From DATJJW01 sp035491935 (lineage in GTDB: Bacteria; Pseudomonadota; Alphaproteobacteria; ATCC43930; CGMCC-115725): a stretch of DNA of 63,341 nucleotides. The position numbers and the translations under genes were made by a program. The notes under the pieces are model-generated. The model was given only the letters and a program-made list of their open reading frames with translations, was not told the DNA's origin and ran no database searches. This document shows, piece by piece, positions 58,908-63,341 of this stretch; the first letter of the stretch is position 1, and every line of letters starts with the position of its first letter. The stretch covers positions 1 through 63,341 of the forward strand of contig DATJJW010000234.1 of the NCBI GenBank assembly GCA_035491935.1. The letters run 5' to 3'.

Positions 58908-59273
58908 ATGACAGCATGGGTAGCAGGATTATTGTCCATGTCGCTTGTCTCACTGCCCGCCATGGCGCAGGAGCAGCAGTATCATAGCGCCCACGGCGTG
59001 ACGCTGGGGTCCAACGCGCATACCGAGACGGGCGAAGCCTGTGTCGAGGTCGAGATCGGCGGCCAGAAGTCGACCGGGCTCGACTGCCTCAACCAGAAGC
59101 TTAAGCAAGCGACGGACAGCGTGCAGCCGGTCGGTAACATTCCGCCGGTGGATGCGTCTTCGCCGGCTGTGAAGGTCGGCGGCTTCAACGAGACGGCGAT
59201 GCAGCAGCAATACGGCCAGAATTGGGGTAAGTCGGTCGTGCCCTTCCGGCCGGCGCCTCTCGTCTTTCATTAA
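58908..59273 (+). CDS. Small secreted protein of unknown function
   Basis: 121 residues from ATG 58908 (GAGGAG upstream; an ATG at 58860 is possible). A signal peptide (1-21, cleavage near PAMAQE) precedes a polar chain with two Cys residues (GEACVEVEIG and GLDCLNQKLKQA) that could form one disulfide. No family recognised. It sits between the TonB-C-like and STN genes, so it probably serves the same system. Confidence 0.7.
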   Translation: MTAWVAGLLSMSLVSLPAMAQEQQYHSAHGVTLGSNAHTETGEACVEVEIGGQKSTGLDCLNQKLKQATDSVQPVGNIPPVDASSPAVKVGGFNETAMQQQYGQNWGKSVVPFRPAPLVFH

Positions 59274-59289
59274 GCGGAGAGACCCGAGC

Positions 59290-60054
59290 GTGACCAAGCG
59301 GATCGCCGAGGATCGGATGCCGGATGACTTTCGGCGATGCCGGCGATCCGCCACGCTGCTGGGTGCCGTCCTTAGCGGTCTCAGCCTTTGCGTTGCGGGC
59401 TCCGCCCTGGCCAAATCATCGGCAGCCTCGCCGGGACCGGTCGCTTTCGATATTCCGGCGCAGTCGCTGGCCACGGCCTTGGAGGCCTTCAGCAAGGCGA
59501 CCGGCATCCAGATCCTCTACGACAGCAAGTTGGCTTCCGGCCGCCGGTCGATCGCCGTCAAAGGGCGTGTGATGCCACGCGCTGCCCTGGATACGCTGCT
59601 TTCGGGCACGGATATCCATACACAATATGCCGATGCCGGTGACGTCATCCTGGTATCCGCCGAAGCCCCGCCAGTAGCGATGTCCGTCAATGGTGATGAC
59701 GTGCCAACGACGACCGGCACGGTGCTGGATCTGGGCACCCTGCATCTCGGCGAAGGGATGGAGATCGGCGGAACGGCCGACTACCATCAATACGGTGATT
59801 TCATACGGGCGGAGGTCGAGGAGGCGCTGCGCCGCGACGGCGGTACCCGGAGCGGCAGCTATAATGTCGGCCTTCAGCTTTGGCTGGGCGCCGGCGGATC
59901 AATCGAGCGCTCGCGCATTTTTCGCTCGACCGGCGACAGGCGGCGCGATGCCGCGATCATCCGTACGGTGCAGAACCTGACCATCAGCCAGCCGCCACCG
60001 GCCAACATGCCGGAGCCGGTCTCGATCGTCGTCTTCACCGCCCCGCCGAAGTAG
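59290..60054 (+). CDS. STN-domain sensor with TonB-C-like domain (VreA-like)
   Basis: 254 residues from a GTG with GGAGAG upstream. A signal peptide (to about 41, GSALAKS) is followed by an STN domain (about 50-120): FDIPAQSLATALEAFSKATG and SIAVKGRVMPRAALDTLLSG, the short domain that FecA-like receptors use to touch FecR. A TonB-C-like region follows (about 165-254). There is no beta-barrel or plug, so signal reception must come from a separate protein, as in Pseudomonas VreA. Confidence 0.82.
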   Translation: MTKRIAEDRMPDDFRRCRRSATLLGAVLSGLSLCVAGSALAKSSAASPGPVAFDIPAQSLATALEAFSKATGIQILYDSKLASGRRSIAVKGRVMPRAALDTLLSGTDIHTQYADAGDVILVSAEAPPVAMSVNGDDVPTTTGTVLDLGTLHLGEGMEIGGTADYHQYGDFIRAEVEEALRRDGGTRSGSYNVGLQLWLGAGGSIERSRIFRSTGDRRRDAAIIRTVQNLTISQPPPANMPEPVSIVVFTAPPK

Positions 60055-60059
60055 TCGCC

Positions 60060-60731
60060 ATGCTTCGCTTCGACCCGAGGATGGGGGGTGTCGGCCCCGA
60101 CGCCGAAGACGACAACGCACCGCGACCGCCACGTCAGCTGGAGATGACGCATCTCATCGGCGTGGCGGTTGGCGTCTCTTTCCTGATGGTCGCCGGGGTC
60201 CGATGGCTGCATCGTTTGCCGCCCGCTACGGCATCGCATAGCGAGGATCAGACCGTTCAGGTGAGCCTGATCGCGACGCCGACCCCGGCATCGGCTCCAG
60301 CGCCGCAATCGGCGCCGCAGCGGGCGGCAGCACCCCAGCCGGTACAGACGGTGTCGCGGATCGAGCCGGCCCTGGCCGCGGCCAAGCCTAGCGCCGCACG
60401 GCCGACAGTGCCCCATCTTATCGATGCAGCTTTGCCGCATACCGTCGGCGCGCCGCCATCGGCTGCGCTGGACGCCTCCGACTACCAGAAGATCCTGTTC
60501 GACCACCTTCAGCAATATCGGCAGCATGTCGATGGCGCGGAGGGGACGACGCAACTTTTGTTAACCGTCAGGCGAGATGGTAAAGTATTGGGGATCTGGG
60601 TCAAATCCAGCTCCGGCCAACCAATCCTGGACCGCGCCGCGATCGAGACGGTGCGGCGCGCCCAGCCATTGCCGCCCATTCCGGCTATCTTGCCGGACAC
60701 GATCAACCTGGTCATCAGCGTCGCGCCTTAG
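60060..60731 (+). CDS. TonB-family energy transducer
   Basis: 223 residues from ATG 60060. One membrane helix (about 30-50), a Pro/Ala-rich periplasmic spacer (about 70-120), and a C-terminal TonB domain (about 135-223) with LLLTVRRDGKVLGIWVKSSS and LDRAAIETVRRAQPLPPIP, the TonB signature. It lies 5 bp after the STN gene. No exbB or exbD is in the window, so it relies on partners elsewhere or beyond the edge. Confidence 0.88.
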   Translation: MLRFDPRMGGVGPDAEDDNAPRPPRQLEMTHLIGVAVGVSFLMVAGVRWLHRLPPATASHSEDQTVQVSLIATPTPASAPAPQSAPQRAAAPQPVQTVSRIEPALAAAKPSAARPTVPHLIDAALPHTVGAPPSAALDASDYQKILFDHLQQYRQHVDGAEGTTQLLLTVRRDGKVLGIWVKSSSGQPILDRAAIETVRRAQPLPPIPAILPDTINLVISVAP

Positions 60732-60761
60732 CATGTTGCCCATTCATCTGCGCCGTCGGCG

Positions 60762-61517
60762 TTGCCGCGGCCGTTGCGCCATTGGGCCTTCGGCACCGCA
60801 TTGCTGTGCCTTTCGGCTTGTGGGCAGACGGCACCGTCAGGCGTTGAGGCCACGCCGCCCACGGCGCCGTCACAGGCGCTGGCGACGATCGACACGGCCG
60901 GTCCGAACATCGAACTGGCCAGCACCGGGTTCTTCGTCGACGGTAATGGTCATGTGCTGACGGCAGGCCACGCCGTGAATGGCTGCACGAACATCTACGT
61001 CGAAAAGGAAAACCGGACCGTCCGCGCCACTTTCGTCGCGCGTTCGGATACGGCCGATCTTGCTCTCATCAAGATCGGCGAGACGCTTGGTCTGCCGGCG
61101 GTTTTCGCGCGCAGCGACGAGGTTGGCGAAAAGGACATGGTGTTCGCGGCGAACTATGCGACCCTGGGCGACATCCTGGCCCATGGCGGTGCCTTGTCGA
61201 ATGCCGTGGTCGCCGATAGCGGCAGCGAGCCGGGCGAGACCGATATCACACTGGTATCGGATGCGACCTATGGCGCCAGTGGTGCGCCCGTGTTGAGCTC
61301 GCGCGGGCTCGTGATCGGCGTCGTGACGCGCCGGGGTGCCGAGGATCGTGTTTATGCGGTGAAATCGGATGTCGCCAAGGCCTTCCTGGCCGCCCATAAC
61401 ATCGCCTTCGAGGCGGTGGACGAGCCGCAACTGGGCGCGTTGCAGGATCGGGCGGCACGGGCACGGACGGTTTCGGCCCATGTTTTATGCTTCAAGGGGC
61501 ACCACCGCCCACCCTGA
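60762..61517 (+). CDS. Trypsin-like serine protease, predicted lipoprotein
   Basis: 251 residues if started at TTG 60762; no ATG or GTG is available in frame after the stop at 60729, and the ribosome site is weak. Lipobox LCLSAC suggests lipidation. The triad is intact: His in VLTAGHAV, Asp in DTADLALIKI, Ser in YGASGAPVLS. Proteolysis of an anti-sigma or surface protein is a reasonable role, as regulated proteolysis of FecR-type proteins is part of such signalling. It is in the same direction as its neighbours. Confidence 0.75.
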   Translation: MPRPLRHWAFGTALLCLSACGQTAPSGVEATPPTAPSQALATIDTAGPNIELASTGFFVDGNGHVLTAGHAVNGCTNIYVEKENRTVRATFVARSDTADLALIKIGETLGLPAVFARSDEVGEKDMVFAANYATLGDILAHGGALSNAVVADSGSEPGETDITLVSDATYGASGAPVLSSRGLVIGVVTRRGAEDRVYAVKSDVAKAFLAAHNIAFEAVDEPQLGALQDRAARARTVSAHVLCFKGHHRPP

Positions 61518-61566
61518 CGGCCGTCGACCGCTCGGTGCGGTCTCCCCATCGCGAAGATGTCATCAA

Positions 61567-61583
61567 TGAGTCGCGAAGACTCA
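61567..61583 (+). other. Small hairpin upstream of ECF sigma gene
   Basis: TGAGTC (61567-61572) pairs with GACTCA (61578-61583) around GCGAA, within the 149-bp spacer between the protease and sigma genes. It may end the protease transcript or lie in the sigma leader. Confidence 0.3.
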
Positions 61584-61666
61584 ACATTGCCGGTTGATAT
61601 AGGGTCGCCGCCTTCGTGAGAACTGTCGCGTGGGCCCCATTTTCGATAGCTCGCCCGTTTGCCGTC

Positions 61667-62212
61667 GTGACAAGTGGCACCGCCTTACTGCAACTCCTGC
61701 TGGTCCGCTACGACGATCTGAAGCGGCGTTTGACGCGCCGTCTGGGATCGGCGGAACTGGCCGGCGATGCGCTGCAGGACACGTTCATCCGGCTGGAACG
61801 TTCTCCACAGATCGGTCCGGTCCGCAATCCTCAGGCCTATCTGGCCAGGATGGCGCTGAACATCGCCGCCAATCACCGTGTTGCCGAGGCCCGGCGCCTG
61901 ACCGTGTCGGAGACCGAGGCCCTGCTCGACATCGTCGATGACGCGCCGGACCCGGCGCGGGCCGCGGAAGCCAAATCCGATATCGACGCACTCAAGCGCG
62001 CCTTGGCGGAGCTGCCGCCGCGCCGGCGCGACATCTTCATGGCCGCTTGGGTGGAGGAGATCTCGCATGCCGAGATCGCCGAGCGTTATGACGTCACGGT
62101 GAGGACGATCCAGATCGAATTGAAGCATGCGCTGGAGCATTGCAGCCTGCGGCTTGGCAGGAGCACACCAAAAAAATTCGCAACTCGGCCCCGCCGATTG
62201 TCTTCCGATTAG
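61667..62212 (+). CDS. ECF sigma factor (FecI-like)
   Basis: 181 residues from GTG 61667; an upstream GTG at 61616 would add 17 residues. Region 2 is LVRYDDLKRRLTRRLGSAEL with AGDALQDTFIRLE, and region 4 has LAELPPRRRDIFMAAWVEEI and HAEIAERYDVTVRTIQIELK. This is the FecI group of ECF sigma factors, paired with a FecR protein encoded 59 bp downstream. Confidence 0.88.
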   Translation: MTSGTALLQLLLVRYDDLKRRLTRRLGSAELAGDALQDTFIRLERSPQIGPVRNPQAYLARMALNIAANHRVAEARRLTVSETEALLDIVDDAPDPARAAEAKSDIDALKRALAELPPRRRDIFMAAWVEEISHAEIAERYDVTVRTIQIELKHALEHCSLRLGRSTPKKFATRPRRLSSD

Positions 62213-62271
62213 AATGTTCGCATCGCCAATGGGCCATCCTCCTTTGGCGGTGCCGCAAGAACCATGGGGCC

Positions 62272-63285
62272 ATGAACGGACACGACGACAAGCATGACCA
62301 ACTCGACCCGGTGAGCAGCCAGGCCCTGGAATGGGTTATTCAGCTGACCTCCGGCGCCGCGACCACGGCCGATGCCGAGGCGTTGCAGCGTTGGTGCGCC
62401 CAAAGTCCGGATCATAAGACGGCCTTTACCGAGGCCGTCGGCCTGTTTCGCGCGGCACGTATTGCCGGACGCGAGTTGGCCGAACAAGGAGCGGCCGGGC
62501 AGGCATCATCAAACGTTGTGCGCCTGCGGCTGCCCGCGTCCCGCCAATTCGATTTCCGCAGCGTGGCAATGAACCGGCGCGGATTTCTTGGCGGCGGCGT
62601 TGCCGCCGCGGCTGCCGGCATCGCCTATGCGGTCGTGGAGCCGCCCTTGGGCCTATGGCCGTCCTTGGCCGAACTCCAGGCCGATTACCGAACTGGGACC
62701 GGGCAGCAACGTGGGGTGAGCCTGGCCGATGGCGTCTCGGTCGAAATGAACACCCGGACCAGCCTTGCCCTGCGCATGACGGGGGGGATCAATCTCATCG
62801 CCGGTGAAACCGAGGTCGATGTGGCACACAGCCCCAAGATACCTTTCACCGTCACGGCATCGGACGGGCAGGTCGAGGCGCGCCAGGCGCGTTTCAATAT
62901 CCGCCGCGATGATAGTGGCGTTTGCGTCACCTGCATCGACGGCGCCGTCGAGGTGCAGCAGGACGGCCGCTCGGTCGGCCTACAGCCGGCGCAGCAGGTT
63001 GCCTATGGCCCCGGCGGGCTGGGCGCCCCCGTCACGGTCGATCCCGATGTCGTGACCGCATGGCGCCAGGGGCTGCTCATCCTGCATGACGAGCCCCTGG
63101 CCCAGGTGATCGACGAGGTGAACCGCTATCGGCCCGGACGCATCATCCTGGCCAATGGCGCGCTCGAGAAACGCCGCGTCAACGGCGTATTCCATCTCGA
63201 CCGGCTCGATGGGGTCATCGACGAGGTTCGGCAGCTCGGCGCCACGGTCACGGCGCTGCCAGGCGGCATCATACTGCTGAGCTGA
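62272..63285 (+). CDS. FecR-family transmembrane anti-sigma factor
   Basis: 337 residues from ATG 62272. The cytoplasmic N-terminus (about 10-70) has ALEWVIQLTSGAATTADAEA and LQRWCAQSPDHKTAF, the DUF4880 sigma-binding region. One membrane segment (about 102-122, MNRRGFLGGGVAAAAAGIAY) is followed by the FecR domain (about 140-240) and a C-terminal STN-like region (about 265-337). In this class the FecR C-terminus contacts the sensor's STN domain, and proteolysis then releases the sigma factor. Last complete gene in the window. Confidence 0.88.
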   Translation: MNGHDDKHDQLDPVSSQALEWVIQLTSGAATTADAEALQRWCAQSPDHKTAFTEAVGLFRAARIAGRELAEQGAAGQASSNVVRLRLPASRQFDFRSVAMNRRGFLGGGVAAAAAGIAYAVVEPPLGLWPSLAELQADYRTGTGQQRGVSLADGVSVEMNTRTSLALRMTGGINLIAGETEVDVAHSPKIPFTVTASDGQVEARQARFNIRRDDSGVCVTCIDGAVEVQQDGRSVGLQPAQQVAYGPGGLGAPVTVDPDVVTAWRQGLLILHDEPLAQVIDEVNRYRPGRIILANGALEKRRVNGVFHLDRLDGVIDEVRQLGATVTALPGGIILLS

Positions 63286-63341
63286 CACAAAACTTTAACG
63301 ACAAAAAATTTCGCAACCGCACACCGGCGGCTGTCTCGGGA
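63286..63341. other. Right edge: no gene seen
   Basis: The last 56 bp include an A-rich stretch and GCAACC (63313-63318) followed after 13 bases by TGTCTC (63332-63337), which could be a FecI-type promoter for the next gene. This is only suggestive. Confidence 0.3.

Overview
The window is GC-rich DNA from a Gram-negative bacterium, most likely an alphaproteobacterium of the Rhodospirillales/Acetobacterales type. The clues are an alphaproteobacterial porin, many Bug/TctC-type binding proteins, an OhrR-like MarR regulator, and an ECF sigma/FecR/STN/TonB cluster beside a filamentous-haemagglutinin remnant. I see no plasmid or phage replication genes and no intact rRNA, tRNA or CRISPR array. Genus cannot be assigned from sequence alone.

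Left part (1-20.7 kb): the end of an MFS transporter; an exported thioredoxin-like protein divergent from an OhrR-like MarR regulator across an operator-rich spacer; a seven-gene minus-strand operon (AtuA/DUF1446, DUF4387, TctC, two M20 paralogues, TctB, TctA) divergent from a GntR/UTRA regulator; an exported alpha/beta hydrolase divergent from a degenerate HD-GYP/LuxR protein; a nucleoside-diphosphate-sugar epimerase-like protein; an SsuABC/TauABC-like ABC importer; a decayed DHA2 pump fragment; and a GFA protein plus hydrolase opposite an aldehyde dehydrogenase.

Middle part (20.7-35 kb): a histidine kinase/response regulator pair divergent from a porin and a beta-propeller protein; an HtrA-like protein without a catalytic triad; an AhpD-like protein, a hydrolase and an AraC regulator; and a five-gene MCE (Mla-like) lipid-transport operon. 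Its ATPase subunit has lost the Walker motifs, and its first gene encodes a dCache-GAF protein with a degenerate cyclase domain.

Right part (35-56.6 kb): a catabolic island. Its left edge truncates a hydrolase. It holds denD plus an Ldh-family dehydrogenase, then two diverged copies of a module made of an iron(III)-type ABC importer, a fluoroacetate-dehalogenase-like hydrolase and a tartrate-dehydrogenase-like enzyme, with two GntR regulators, followed by otnK-otnC-otnI and an orphan TctC protein. DenD, OtnI, OtnK and OtnC together make a complete D-erythronate to DHAP route. A 13-bp palindromic motif occurs about 45 bp upstream of two transcription units either side of the second GntR gene, suggesting joint control. 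The right edge (56.6-58 kb) is decayed: a frameshifted integrase N-terminus, a tRNA-Phe-like 3' end, an AT-rich spacer and the C-terminal remnant of a filamentous-haemagglutinin-like protein.

The last 5 kb is a cell-surface signalling cluster (TonB-C protein, small secreted protein, STN protein, TonB, trypsin-like lipoprotein, ECF sigma factor, FecR), organised like the Pseudomonas PUMA3 (VreA/VreI/VreR) system, where the STN sensor is not attached to an outer-membrane receptor.
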